A stretch of DNA of 31,772 bases from a virus. The stretch lies in the IMG/VR virus record IMGVR_UViG_3300036770_007199, positions 1 to 31,772 of that record; one strand, given 5' to 3'. The notes beneath the pieces are model-generated. The model had not been told where the DNA came from, ran no database searches, and saw only the letters and a list, made by a program, of their open reading frames with translations. Positions within the stretch are counted from its first letter, which is position 1, and every line of letters starts with the position of its first letter. The position numbers and the translations under genes were made by a program. Of this stretch, positions 14,488-22,860 are shown in pieces.

Positions 14488-14672
14488 AACCAGGGAAGCC
14501 CGGTTTTTTTGGTAGTTTCAATGTGTTCTTTGACCAGAACACCAATGGCCCGTCGCTCCTGCTCGCTGAGCTGCAGAGCTTCACTATAGGTCAAACCTCC
14601 CCGCATGTACCAGCACATGGACAATGCGTCTGACCGGATAGCATTGGCCTCCTTTTCCATCGAATCAATCAT
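14484..14672 (-). CDS. Small conserved protein next to gp26
   Basis: 62 residues: an acidic N-terminus, then a SMCWYMRGGLTYSEALQL core and a C-terminal VKEHIETTKKTGLPWF. The CWYMRGG ... YxEAxxLS ... ERRAI ... P pattern is one I associate with the small protein that accompanies gp26 in marine T4-like phages, probably a baseplate hub assembly or chaperone factor. That role is not demonstrated by the sequence. It starts 26 bases after the gp26 stop without a strong ribosome-binding site (an AGAGA-type stretch only). A second Met at codon 5 is an alternative start. The 3' end overlaps the next gene by 4 bases. Confidence 0.6.
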   Translation of the reverse strand: MIDSMEKEANAIRSDALSMCWYMRGGLTYSEALQLSEQERRAIGVLVKEHIETTKKTGLPWF

Positions 14673-14698
14673 AGTGGCTATCTCTGCCGCGTCGAGGG

Positions 14699-15535
14699 TT
14701 AGGAGGCGTCCACGAAAAAATTTGACATGTCCAAGGTCATCATTTGTTGGTAGGATTTCTGGCAGGATCTACAGTTGATGCTCAACGGTTGCAGTTCACT
14801 GGTGGCCTTGAGTTCCAACACACGATCTCTGATGCGATTGAAAATGCTGCGATCGCAGTTGATCAACCATTCGTAGATCTGATCCTGATCTGTGACCTGT
14901 GCTGTGGGAGCCTTGACCAGCTGTATGCTCTGTGCCAATGATTTCACAGTGGCTGTGGTGATTTTCTTCAGCATGGCATTGAGCTCCACCAATTTTTGAT
15001 CATCGGGTGCATCCGAATCCTGGAGCAGTTGTATGGTCTTTTGCTCTTCAAACTGAGTCATGGCGTTGGTGCTCATCTGCTGATAGCTCATGGGCGCAAA
15101 CCAAATTTCAAGATCACCAACAGTGAGATTGCTCTGGTAGTCGGGCGCCTGGATCTGATCCATCACGGTGCGCAGATCCACTTCGTAGTCATCGGTGTTT
15201 TGGCAGGACGGACACTGGGTGCTCACTGACATGGCATGCCCATAGCTGGCCACACGTATGGCCACCAATATGGTGTCTACATCGATGCTGGGTATCACCC
15301 ATGCGTTTTTGATATTGGGCATGCAGCTTTGTATCACTGATGTCACTGCGTTACCATTGAACAAAGCATCGGGAGTACGGTATGTGATCTCGTCGATGGT
15401 GGTCATGGGCAACACAGGATACTCGCCGTTGGGTGTGCGTTCTATGGCCCCAGCAGGATAAAAATCGCCGTTGCTGGGCAAGCGAACATAGATCGCAGGC
15501 TGTCTAAAGTACTGTTTGAGTGGGTTGATTTCCAT
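14699..15535 (-). CDS. 26: Baseplate hub subunit gp26
   Basis: 278 residues (T4 gp26 is about 208). Diagnostic stretches are FRQPAIYVRLPSNGDFYP, YPVLPMTTIDEITYRTPDALFNG and VIQSCMPNIKNAW at residues 10-80, followed by DTILVAIRVASYGH. All are close to the T4-like gp26 / T4 baseplate protein family. Two CxxC pairs, CPSC (about residue 107) and CRSC (about residue 255), probably bind one zinc ion across the fold. It acts in baseplate hub assembly, the centre of the tail end plate. It is the first gene of a five-gene minus-strand operon, with a late octamer 33 bases upstream and a weak GGA ribosome-binding site. Confidence 0.88.
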   Translation of the reverse strand: MEINPLKQYFRQPAIYVRLPSNGDFYPAGAIERTPNGEYPVLPMTTIDEITYRTPDALFNGNAVTSVIQSCMPNIKNAWVIPSIDVDTILVAIRVASYGHAMSVSTQCPSCQNTDDYEVDLRTVMDQIQAPDYQSNLTVGDLEIWFAPMSYQQMSTNAMTQFEEQKTIQLLQDSDAPDDQKLVELNAMLKKITTATVKSLAQSIQLVKAPTAQVTDQDQIYEWLINCDRSIFNRIRDRVLELKATSELQPLSINCRSCQKSYQQMMTLDMSNFFVDAS

Positions 15536-15568
15536 GGATTTTCCAGTAGGTAAATACTTGTGATGAGA

Positions 15569-15576
15569 TATTTATC
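15569..15576 (-). promoter_or_regulatory. T4-type late promoter octamer GATAAATA
   Basis: Minus-strand GATAAATA lies 33 bases upstream of the gp26 ATG in the 54-base divergent region. It is expected to drive the gp26 operon leftward. A weaker plus-strand GGTAAATA (15549-15556) faces the tape-measure gene, with the second base off consensus. Confidence 0.7.
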
Positions 15577-15589
15577 TACATAGAAAACC

Positions 15590-18118
15590 ATGGAAGAGCA
15601 ATTGTTACGTGACATGCAGGAGGAACTGCGGTCTATGACCGAGGCGTTGTTGCGCCTGTCTGCTAGCGGTCTCAAGATCAATGATCAACGACTGGTAGTG
15701 GCCATAGGTCAGCTAGCAAAAAGTTCTAGTGAGGCTGCAAAAAATTCACGCCGGCAGTCCAACAGCGTAGAAAACTTTATCAAAGACGTAGATCGAGCCA
15801 CCAAAAGCCTGGATGCTCACACCAAATCTGTGCAAGAGTCTGATTCCCAGTTAGACAAGGCTGCTGAATCAGCGATGAATCGCGAACAACGCCGCACCTT
15901 GGACGATCAGCGTTGGCGAACTACTCAATCACGCAGTGTCAACACATTCAGCAAACAAATGTGGGAGATGTCAGACAAGAGCGAAACATTTGCTAATCGC
16001 GTTGTGCTTGTCAATCAGGCCCTATCGGGCCTGGCCAATGTGGGCATGTCTACCACACAGTTCGCAGTTGGGCTCACCAACGGCAATCGCAGTTTTACAG
16101 CACTGAATCCCGTAGTAGATTCAGTGACCAATGCCATCGCCAATCTTGCTCAGGCTGTTCCGCTGTTTGGCGGTATACTGGGGGCCGCTGCACGTGGCTT
16201 TGGTGAAGCTGCAAAATTCGCCGTGGCTAATCTGCAGAAAACTGTGGAAATTTTTGAAGACCTGAGCGCTGTAGGAGCACTGACCACTGAGGGCATGAGC
16301 GGTGTACAAGAGCAGTTTCTTGCCAGCAGGATGACCATGGAAGGATTCAAAAGCACAGTCATTGCCAATGCTGCCACTCTAGCGCGATTTGGCGGCACTG
16401 TTGGCACCGGAACCACACGATTTGCCAACTTTGTAGGAGAGTTGCAGCGCAGCGAAGCTGGAGAACAACTGCGACTGCTGGGGTTCAACGCCGACGCCAT
16501 TGGAGAAACAGCAGCAGCTTTTGTTTCTCAGCAGACACGACTGGGACTGGCGCAACGTAAATCACAGGCAGAATTGTCACAGGGCACAGCTCAGTATGCT
16601 AGAGAATTAGATATTTTATCCAAGCTCACCGGAACCAACCGCAAAGCAATGCAGCAGGCCCAGGAAGCGGCCTTGAGCGAACCACGATTCCGTGCCAAGA
16701 TGAACGAATTGGCACGTACCGGGCAAGACGAGCTCGCAAAAGATCTCAATCTCTTGCAGGCCGCAATATCGGAAGCATCAGGACCAGTGGGACAAGGTTT
16801 TCGCGACATCATTGCTGCCAACGGCATGATAACTTCGGAAGCTGCTAAACAATTATATACACTAACCGGTGGCGAAATCCAGGACATCGCTCGGAGAGCG
16901 TTGGCTGGTGAAGACATAGGTCAAGTTTTTGCAGCAGCGTCTGCAGCCGTACAAAAAGGCACAGAAAATTTTGAAAAACTGCAGCAAGTAACTGATTTGA
17001 CCTCCGTAATTGGTGATTTGGCTTCAGCATCAGATTTTGGTGTACTGAGTCTCAATGGACTTGATGAACAGATCAAGAAACTGCGAACAGGGCAAGTAGA
17101 ACAAACCGAAAACGCCGACGAACTCACCAAAAAAACCGTTGAAGCTCGTATCGGCATGGACAAGATAGCCAACACGCTGACGGAGTTTGGATTTTCGCTG
17201 ACCCGTGATGCGGCACCAGCTGTGGAAGCATTTACCAAGACATTGGACGAGGCCATTGATTTTGTAGCTGATAAATTGGGCTTGGAATTGCGTGGTTCTC
17301 GAGAACGGCGAGTAGAACAACACGCACGTGCTCAACAAGAACACGAACAACGAACTAAAGATCAAGTGGCCCAAGATGCAATGATTTCTGGAATCACTCC
17401 TTCTCCAGAGCAGGAAGATTCGCCCACAGGGTCGCCCGATGCAAACAAACCCAAATCAGGACTGCTGAAACCGGGTTTTCTTGGTCTAGGCCCCCAGGTC
17501 CCTGGTTCTGGGGGTTATGCCAGTCAAGAAGATCTTGTGGGGCTAGGACTGAATCTCAAACAAGGCGACGTGCAAGAAGAACAGGCAAGGATCAGTCCAA
17601 AGCTGATTGATCTGGCTAAAAAAATACAATCGGAAATTCCAGGCTTTGGTCGTTTCACTGCATTCAACGATAATTATCATCGAAGAGAGCGATCTGGCAG
17701 CCAACATGTTCAAGGAATGGCCTTGGATTTCACGGTTGGCAAATATGATCCAGCCACTGCCAAAGACATTGTAGCACAGATCAAAAGCATGGGCGCCAGC
17801 AGTGTCGATGACGAATATGCCAACCCCAGCCCAGGAGCGACTGGTCCACATTTTCATGTTGAAATTCCTGAATTCCAGCGAGGCGGCATAGCCACAGGTC
17901 CTAAATCAGGGTACCAAGCCATGCTGCACGGCACAGAAGCCGTGATACCGTTGGCAGACAATCGATCAGTGCCGGTACAGATGCCGGATTTCAGCCGAGG
18001 ATTTGAACAGCAGGCAGACCTGCTGAATCAGCAGATCAGCCGACTCGACGAGCTGGTCACAGCCATGCGCAATCAAAACTCTATATCCAGTAAAATGCTG
18101 CAAGTGTCGCAGGCCTAG
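15590..18118 (+). CDS. Tail tape-measure-like protein with C-terminal M15 peptidase domain
   Basis: 842 residues. The first 130 are polar coiled coil; residues about 140-560 are Ala/Gly/Thr-rich helices (LAQAVPLFGGILGAAARGFGEAA) as in tail-length determinators. A Pro/Ser/Gly linker follows (about 595-645). The C-terminal domain has QHVQGMALDF with H706 and D713, and GPHFHVEI with H754 and H756: the zinc-binding H-x6-D and HxH signature of M15_3 D-Ala-D-Ala carboxypeptidase-like enzymes. The tail GGIATGPKSGYQAMLHGTEAVIPL (about 765-788) is a frequent tape-measure ending. It probably spans the tail tube and cleaves peptidoglycan cross-links on entry. T4 gp29 lacks a peptidase. The ATG has no strong ribosome-binding site. 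Confidence 0.8.
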   Translation: MEEQLLRDMQEELRSMTEALLRLSASGLKINDQRLVVAIGQLAKSSSEAAKNSRRQSNSVENFIKDVDRATKSLDAHTKSVQESDSQLDKAAESAMNREQRRTLDDQRWRTTQSRSVNTFSKQMWEMSDKSETFANRVVLVNQALSGLANVGMSTTQFAVGLTNGNRSFTALNPVVDSVTNAIANLAQAVPLFGGILGAAARGFGEAAKFAVANLQKTVEIFEDLSAVGALTTEGMSGVQEQFLASRMTMEGFKSTVIANAATLARFGGTVGTGTTRFANFVGELQRSEAGEQLRLLGFNADAIGETAAAFVSQQTRLGLAQRKSQAELSQGTAQYARELDILSKLTGTNRKAMQQAQEAALSEPRFRAKMNELARTGQDELAKDLNLLQAAISEASGPVGQGFRDIIAANGMITSEAAKQLYTLTGGEIQDIARRALAGEDIGQVFAAASAAVQKGTENFEKLQQVTDLTSVIGDLASASDFGVLSLNGLDEQIKKLRTGQVEQTENADELTKKTVEARIGMDKIANTLTEFGFSLTRDAAPAVEAFTKTLDEAIDFVADKLGLELRGSRERRVEQHARAQQEHEQRTKDQVAQDAMISGITPSPEQEDSPTGSPDANKPKSGLLKPGFLGLGPQVPGSGGYASQEDLVGLGLNLKQGDVQEEQARISPKLIDLAKKIQSEIPGFGRFTAFNDNYHRRERSGSQHVQGMALDFTVGKYDPATAKDIVAQIKSMGASSVDDEYANPSPGATGPHFHVEIPEFQRGGIATGPKSGYQAMLHGTEAVIPLADNRSVPVQMPDFSRGFEQQADLLNQQISRLDELVTAMRNQNSISSKMLQVSQA

Positions 18119-18119
18119 C

Positions 18120-18127
18120 GATAAATA
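18120..18127 (+). promoter_or_regulatory. Late promoter octamer GATAAATA upstream of portal gene
   Basis: The octamer ends 7 bases before the gp20 ATG and begins 2 bases after the tape-measure stop. With the T4 spacing, transcription would start at or next to the ATG, leaving virtually no leader; no Shine-Dalgarno sequence is visible in the gap. Confidence 0.7.
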
Positions 18128-18134
18128 GCTGACT

Positions 18135-19916
18135 ATGGCCTGGAAAAAATATTTCAAAGTGGCTGATACTTCGGGTCAGCTCAGTCCCTTGTCGGGTAGA
18201 TACAATGATGGCATGCCTGGATACGGGCGCAACGACGGGCAAGGTACTGCTCGGAGTCATGCTGATATAGCCTACAGAAACTATGCCAGCCGCTTGCCTG
18301 AAGTCTACACTGGCCACCCCAATCGGGTCGAGCGCTACAATCAATACGAACAGATGGACATGGATTCGGAAATCAATGCCTGTCTGGACATCTTGGCGGA
18401 ATTTTCCACACAGGTTGCAAGCGCCAGCAACCCCCTGCCTTTCCAGATCAATTATCATGAAAATCCCACAGACAACGAAAGCCGCATCATTGATCAACAG
18501 CTCCAGCAATGGATCAAGTTGAATCGATTGGATCAGCGGATGTTCAAGATTTTCCGCAACACCATCAAGTACGGCGATCAGGTGTTTGTGAGAGATCCGG
18601 AAACCTTTGAGCTGTACTGGGTAGACATGACCAAAGTGGCCAGGGTCATAGTCAACGAAAGCGAAGGCAAGAGGCCCGAGCAGTATGTGATCCGTGACAT
18701 CAATCCCAATTTCCAGAATCTCACAGTGGCAGCCAAAACTACCACTGATTATCAATCCAACCCACCCAGTTCGGGCTACGTAGCTCCTTACAATTACACC
18801 GTGCCTTCGGCCGGTGCCGGCGGTGCGGGCACAGGACAAAGTCGATTTGCTGCAGCCATGAACGAATCAGTGATTGATGCCGAGCACGTGGTACATCTCA
18901 GTCTCACCGAAGGTCTGGACTTTTACTGGCCTTTTGGGATGAGTGTGTTAGAAACCATATTCAAAGTGTTCAAACAGAAAGAATTACTTGAAGATTCTGT
19001 GCTGATCTATCGAGTGAGTCGCGCTCCTGAGCGCAGAGTGTTCAAGATTGACGTGGGTAACATGCCTTCGCACATGGCCATGCAGTTCGTGGAGCGGGTG
19101 AAAAACGAAATACATCAGCGTCGTATACCATCAAACACCGGCGGCGGCACCAACATCATGGACTCCAGCTATAATCCGCTCTCCATCAACGAAGATTACT
19201 TTTTCCCACAAACCGCAGACGGCCGTGGGTCGTCGGTGGAAACCTTGCCTGGCGGGTCAAATCTCGGCGAGATTGATGATCTGAAATATTTCAATAACAA
19301 GATGTGTCGCGGCCTTCGTGTGCCCAGTTCTTATCTGCCTACTGGTCCTGATGATTCCGATCGTCCCTTGTCAGACGGCCGAGTTGGCACAGCCCTGATA
19401 CAAGAATATCGATTCAACCAGTACTGCGAACGGCTGCAGCGTCTTGTGGTCAGCAAGCTCGACGACGAATTCAAGATGTTCATGAAATGGCGTGGCATCA
19501 ACATTGATTCGGGTGTGTTCAGTTTGGCCTTCAATCCGCCGCAGAATTTTGCCAGCTATCGCGAAGCCGAGCTTGACACCACACGTGTCAGTTCTTTTAC
19601 TGCTCTAGAACAAACCCCGTATCTCAGCAAGCGTTTCTTGCTCAAACGCTATCTTGGTCTCACTGAACAAGAAATGCGTGAAAACGATGAAATGTGGCAC
19701 GAGGAGCGCGGTGAGATCACCGCACCGGCGGCTCAAGGAACAGATCTGCGGGGAGTTGGTATCATGCCTGGTGACATCGCCTCTGATCTTGAAACCGGAC
19801 AGGAACTGTCTGCACCCACAGATCTCACCACTGGCGAAATTGGAGCTGGCCCTGCAGCGCCCGGGCAGCAACCCGCAGCTGGCGCTGCAGCACCAGCTGC
19901 AACTCCTGGTAGCTGA
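18135..19916 (+). CDS. 20: Portal vertex protein gp20
   Basis: 593 residues (T4 gp20: 524). It begins MAWKKYFKVAD. Residues 45-75 give IAYRNYASRLPEVYTGHPNRVERYNQYE and then MDMDSEINACLDILAEF. Further on are FRNTIKYGDQVFVRD, DAEHVVHLSLTEGLDFYWPFG, LEDSVLIYRVSRAPERRVFKIDVGNMP and YFFPQTADGRGSSVETLPGG. These are hallmark blocks of T4-type portals, including the conserved RAPERR segment. Twelve copies form the DNA-entry channel and the connector to the neck. The C-terminus is an Ala/Pro/Gly-rich tail. It begins right after a late octamer without a clear ribosome-binding site, and opens the head-gene block in the T4 order. Confidence 0.95.
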   Translation: MAWKKYFKVADTSGQLSPLSGRYNDGMPGYGRNDGQGTARSHADIAYRNYASRLPEVYTGHPNRVERYNQYEQMDMDSEINACLDILAEFSTQVASASNPLPFQINYHENPTDNESRIIDQQLQQWIKLNRLDQRMFKIFRNTIKYGDQVFVRDPETFELYWVDMTKVARVIVNESEGKRPEQYVIRDINPNFQNLTVAAKTTTDYQSNPPSSGYVAPYNYTVPSAGAGGAGTGQSRFAAAMNESVIDAEHVVHLSLTEGLDFYWPFGMSVLETIFKVFKQKELLEDSVLIYRVSRAPERRVFKIDVGNMPSHMAMQFVERVKNEIHQRRIPSNTGGGTNIMDSSYNPLSINEDYFFPQTADGRGSSVETLPGGSNLGEIDDLKYFNNKMCRGLRVPSSYLPTGPDDSDRPLSDGRVGTALIQEYRFNQYCERLQRLVVSKLDDEFKMFMKWRGINIDSGVFSLAFNPPQNFASYREAELDTTRVSSFTALEQTPYLSKRFLLKRYLGLTEQEMRENDEMWHEERGEITAPAAQGTDLRGVGIMPGDIASDLETGQELSAPTDLTTGEIGAGPAAPGQQPAAGAAAPAATPGS

Positions 19917-19922
19917 TAAATA
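19915..19922 (+). promoter_or_regulatory. Late promoter octamer GATAAATA overlapping the gp20 stop
   Basis: The octamer shares its first two bases with the gp20 TGA stop and ends only 5 bases before the next ATG (19928). Transcripts from it would start at or inside the start codon of that gene. It probably serves mainly the prohead genes further downstream. Confidence 0.6.
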
Positions 19923-19927
19923 ACACT

Positions 19928-20146
19928 ATGATACTGCACGAGATATATCAATCGTTGCCACAGGGCTACCAAGATTTGGCACAAGACAACAGCCAGCCTA
20001 GGTTGGGAGATCTACGCAAGACCAAGCTCACGCTGCTGCAGATCAATCGATTGCGACAGCTCAACGATGTGAGATCAATAGAACACACTGAAAAGCTGGA
20101 AAAAATACAGCGCCAGTATGCCCCGCCTGCCCAGCCATTGGTCTAG
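19928..20146 (+). CDS. Small protein between portal and prohead core
   Basis: 72 residues: ILHEIYQSLPQGYQDLAQDNSQPRLGDLRKTKLTLLQINRLRQLNDV, then a charged helix and a PPAQP tail. A small protein of this kind (YQxLPxGYxDLxxDNS ... GDLRKTxLTL) follows gp20 in other T4-like phages as I recall. T4 has the prohead core genes 67 and 68 here, but similarity to either is not evident. The content is helical and basic, with no membrane segment. It starts 11 bases after gp20, with the late octamer between them. A prohead-internal or scaffold role is inferred from position. Confidence 0.65.
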   Translation: MILHEIYQSLPQGYQDLAQDNSQPRLGDLRKTKLTLLQINRLRQLNDVRSIEHTEKLEKIQRQYAPPAQPLV

Positions 20147-20265
20147 GCACATATTACAAAAAAATTACATAATATAGGTTTTTATACCATAATTCCTGCG
20201 TTAAACTGGAGTTATATCAGCATATTCTTAAATAAACCTAGAGCCATTACTTTTGGAGGATCACA

Positions 20266-21105
20266 ATGAACAAGTTTGAACAACTCATCGAGTACGTCAT
20301 AAACGACGAAGACGCCAAGGCCCGTGAACTGTTTCACGAGATCGTGGTAGAAAAAAGTCGCCAGATCTATGAAGAGATCATGGACGAAGAAGACGAGCTA
20401 GAAGACGGCGCAAGCACAGAACAAAAAGACAAGCGGGCTGAAAAAGCTGGCGATAGCAAAACTGACAAGATGCAGGAAGGCATGCACGAACTAGGTGGCG
20501 ATGCAGCCGACGATCTCATCGATGACATCGAAGCCGACGAAACCGGAATCAGCATGGAAGCCGAAGACGATGACGAAGAGCTCGACATGGTTGACAGCGA
20601 CATGGACACAGACATGGACACAGACATGGAAATGGACATGGATAGCAAAGAAGACCTCGAAGATCGTGTAGTTGATCTTGAAGATCAACTGGATGAACTC
20701 ATGGCAGAGTTTGAAGAACTCATGAGCGGTAATGGTGCTGAATCCGACGACATGGACATGGACATGGACATGGACAGCGAAATGGGCATGGGCATGGACA
20801 GCGAAGAGGTAGTCGATGACGAGCTTGAAACCGAAGGTATGATGGAAAACGTGGATCTCAAAGCAGCTCCAAAACCCACCACTTCGGAAGAAGGCAGCAT
20901 CAACAAAAAAAGTGTGGTAGCTGCTAATTCTGGTGCCAAAGGCGCTATGGCCAAACCCGTGGCAGCTCCATCAGGCGAAGAAAAAGGTCGCTCTGCACCC
21001 AAGGCACAAGACATGGGCGGTACCACGCAGCCAGATGTGAAAGCTGCACCTCGGGCAGTCACTACCCAGGCATCTGGCGTGAACACTAAATCTCCCATCA
21101 ATTGA
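20266..21105 (+). CDS. Highly acidic prohead core protein (gp67-like position)
   Basis: 279 residues. The N-terminus NKFEQLIEYVINDEDAKARELFHEIVVEKSRQIYEEI (2-38) matches the start of the prohead core proteins of marine T4-like phages. It is followed by a long acidic body with Asp-Met dipeptide repeats (about residues 104-128 and 160-186: DMDTDMDTDM and DMDMDMDMDSEM). The C-terminal 80 residues are Ala/Pro/Lys/Gly-rich. T4 gp67 (PIP) is also acidic but only 80 residues. Such proteins fill the prohead, are cut by gp21 and leave as peptides during DNA packaging. A strong ribosome-binding site (GGAGG) lies 8 bases before the ATG. The 119-base AT-rich gap upstream may hold a promoter, but no convincing box was found. 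Confidence 0.7.
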   Translation: MNKFEQLIEYVINDEDAKARELFHEIVVEKSRQIYEEIMDEEDELEDGASTEQKDKRAEKAGDSKTDKMQEGMHELGGDAADDLIDDIEADETGISMEAEDDDEELDMVDSDMDTDMDTDMEMDMDSKEDLEDRVVDLEDQLDELMAEFEELMSGNGAESDDMDMDMDMDSEMGMGMDSEEVVDDELETEGMMENVDLKAAPKPTTSEEGSINKKSVVAANSGAKGAMAKPVAAPSGEEKGRSAPKAQDMGGTTQPDVKAAPRAVTTQASGVNTKSPIN

Positions 21106-21115
21106 AGATTCGTAA

Positions 21116-21739
21116 ATGGCTCTTTACCTAAAAGAACATCTCACCTTTGACGCTGCACGCATGATAGTGGAAGGCGTCGAAGGCAAGGATCTCTACATGA
21201 AAGGCATCTGCATCCAGGGTGGTGTGAAAAATGCCAATGAACGTGTGTATCCTGTTGGTGAAATCGAGGAAGCTGTCAAACAGCTCAACGAACAGATCAC
21301 CACAGGGCACAGCGTGCTTGGCGAAGTAGATCATCCAGATGATCTAAAAATCAACCTTGATCGTGTCAGCCATATGATCACAGAGATGTGGATGGACGGG
21401 CCCAACGGATTTGGAAAACTCAAGATACTCCCAACACCAATGGGTAATTTGGTGCGCACCATGCTGGAAAGCGGTGTGAAACTTGGCGTCTCAAGCCGTG
21501 GCTCGGGCAACGTCAACGAAGCAAACGGACACGTCAGTGACTTTGAAATCGTCACTGTTGATGTGGTTGCCCAACCTAGTGCGCCAAACGCATATCCAAA
21601 AGCCATCTATGAAGGTCTCATCAACATGAGATATGGTCATAGAGTGCTAGGGATAGCCAAGGAAGCTGGTTCGGACAACAAGGTACAGAGATATTTGAAA
21701 AGCGAAGTAGTTCGTCTGATCAAAGATCTCAAGATTTAG
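21116..21739 (+). CDS. 21: Prohead core protease gp21
   Basis: 207 residues (T4 gp21: 212). This serine protease of the phage prohead family processes the scaffold, core and capsid proteins during head maturation. Visible motifs: GxxxNANERVYP (37-45); GEVDHPDD with the likely catalytic H73; LGVSSRGSG with the serine at 126 or 127; and VTVDVVAQPSAPNAYP with D149 near the family's third catalytic position. The early segment MKGICIQGGVKNANERVYP is the family hallmark. It begins 10 bases after the acidic core gene and ends 9 bases before the scaffold gene, in the conserved 20-67-21-22-23 order. Confidence 0.93.
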   Translation: MALYLKEHLTFDAARMIVEGVEGKDLYMKGICIQGGVKNANERVYPVGEIEEAVKQLNEQITTGHSVLGEVDHPDDLKINLDRVSHMITEMWMDGPNGFGKLKILPTPMGNLVRTMLESGVKLGVSSRGSGNVNEANGHVSDFEIVTVDVVAQPSAPNAYPKAIYEGLINMRYGHRVLGIAKEAGSDNKVQRYLKSEVVRLIKDLKI

Positions 21740-21748
21740 GAGAAACGC

Positions 21749-22837
21749 ATGTTAGATGCTATCAAACCATTGCTCGATAGTGGCCTAATCAACGAAGACG
21801 TCAGTCAGGAACTCAACGAAGCATGGGAAGCCCGACTGACCGAAGCACGTGAACAGGTTCGTGCCGAGCTCCGTGAGGAGTTCGCACAACGCTATGAGCA
21901 CGACAAATCAGTTATGGTAGAAGCCCTAGATCGCATGGTAACAGAAGGTCTCGCAGGTGAAATCCAGGGCATTGCCGAAGAAAAACAGGCATTGACCAAA
22001 GATCGAGTCCGATTCCAGTCAACTATGAAAGAAAGCGCCAAGAAATTTGACGATTTCATGATTTCAAAGTTGGCCGAAGAATTGGGAGAACTGCGCAAGG
22101 ATCGTAGACAACACAACGAAGCCATCTCTAAGTTGGAAAAATTTGTTGTCAAGGCCCTGGCCGAAGAGATCACGGATTTTGCCCAAGACAAGCGCGAATT
22201 AGTGGAAACACGAGTGCGTTTGGTCAGCGAAGCCCGCAGCAAGCTGGAATCTCTCAAAGCACGTTTCGTAAAAGAAAGTGCGGCCAAGATGGGTTCGGCT
22301 GTTACCCGGCATCTCAAGCAAGAACTTTCACAGTTGCGCGAAGACATTCAAGCGGCCCGTGAAAATAATTTTGGACGCAAGATTTTTGAAGCCTATGCAG
22401 CAGAATTTGCAAACACGCATCTCAACGAGAATGATGTGATTCGAAGTTTGCGTAAGACTGTGACTGAACAAAATCAACAGCTCCAAAAAGCAGCAAACAT
22501 CTTGACCGAAGCCAAGGCAGTGGTCAAGAGCAAGGATCATGAGATCAAAATGATACGCGAAACCAACGAGCGTCAAGCCACGATGGAAGAGCTACTGGCA
22601 CCCCTCAACGAGGAAAAACGTCAGGTCATGCAAGATCTTTTGGAAAGCGTTCAGACCTCTCGTCTCAAGAACGCGTATGAAAAGTATCTACCGGCAGTGC
22701 TTGCTGACCGTTCGCCGAAAGCTCGTAGGGTGATCAGTGAAAGTGTTCGTGAAGTAACCGGTGATAAAACCGTGCCAGCCGCGCAAGAAAGAGAAGGCAG
22801 CAATGTCATCGAACTCAAACGCCTGGCTGGTCTTTAA
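21749..22837 (+). CDS. 22: Prohead scaffold protein gp22
   Basis: 362 residues, almost wholly charged and helical (Glu, Lys, Arg, Ala and Gln dominate from residue 20 to 330), as expected of the internal scaffold that the capsid protein assembles around. It has no enzymatic motif. The C-terminus (RLKNAYEKYLPAVLAD, then PKARRVISESVREVTGDK) resembles the conserved end of T4-like scaffolds that contacts the shell. T4 gp22 is 269 residues, so this one is longer. Several L/I-x-E sites that gp21-type proteases favour are present. An AGGAG ribosome-binding site lies 7 bases before the ATG. It sits between gp21 and gp23, which supports the assignment more than sequence detail does. Confidence 0.88.
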   Translation: MLDAIKPLLDSGLINEDVSQELNEAWEARLTEAREQVRAELREEFAQRYEHDKSVMVEALDRMVTEGLAGEIQGIAEEKQALTKDRVRFQSTMKESAKKFDDFMISKLAEELGELRKDRRQHNEAISKLEKFVVKALAEEITDFAQDKRELVETRVRLVSEARSKLESLKARFVKESAAKMGSAVTRHLKQELSQLREDIQAARENNFGRKIFEAYAAEFANTHLNENDVIRSLRKTVTEQNQQLQKAANILTEAKAVVKSKDHEIKMIRETNERQATMEELLAPLNEEKRQVMQDLLESVQTSRLKNAYEKYLPAVLADRSPKARRVISESVREVTGDKTVPAAQEREGSNVIELKRLAGL

Positions 22838-22860
22838 GAAAGAAAGAAAAGGAGACAGTA

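Noticed and set aside
15549-15556. Plus-strand late promoter GGTAAATA for the tape-measure gene
   Set aside because: One base off the ATAAATA core that all other copies keep; mentioned but not called.
20367-20648. Ser/Met-rich minus-strand frame
   Set aside because: Antisense of the Asp-Met/acidic tract of the prohead core gene.
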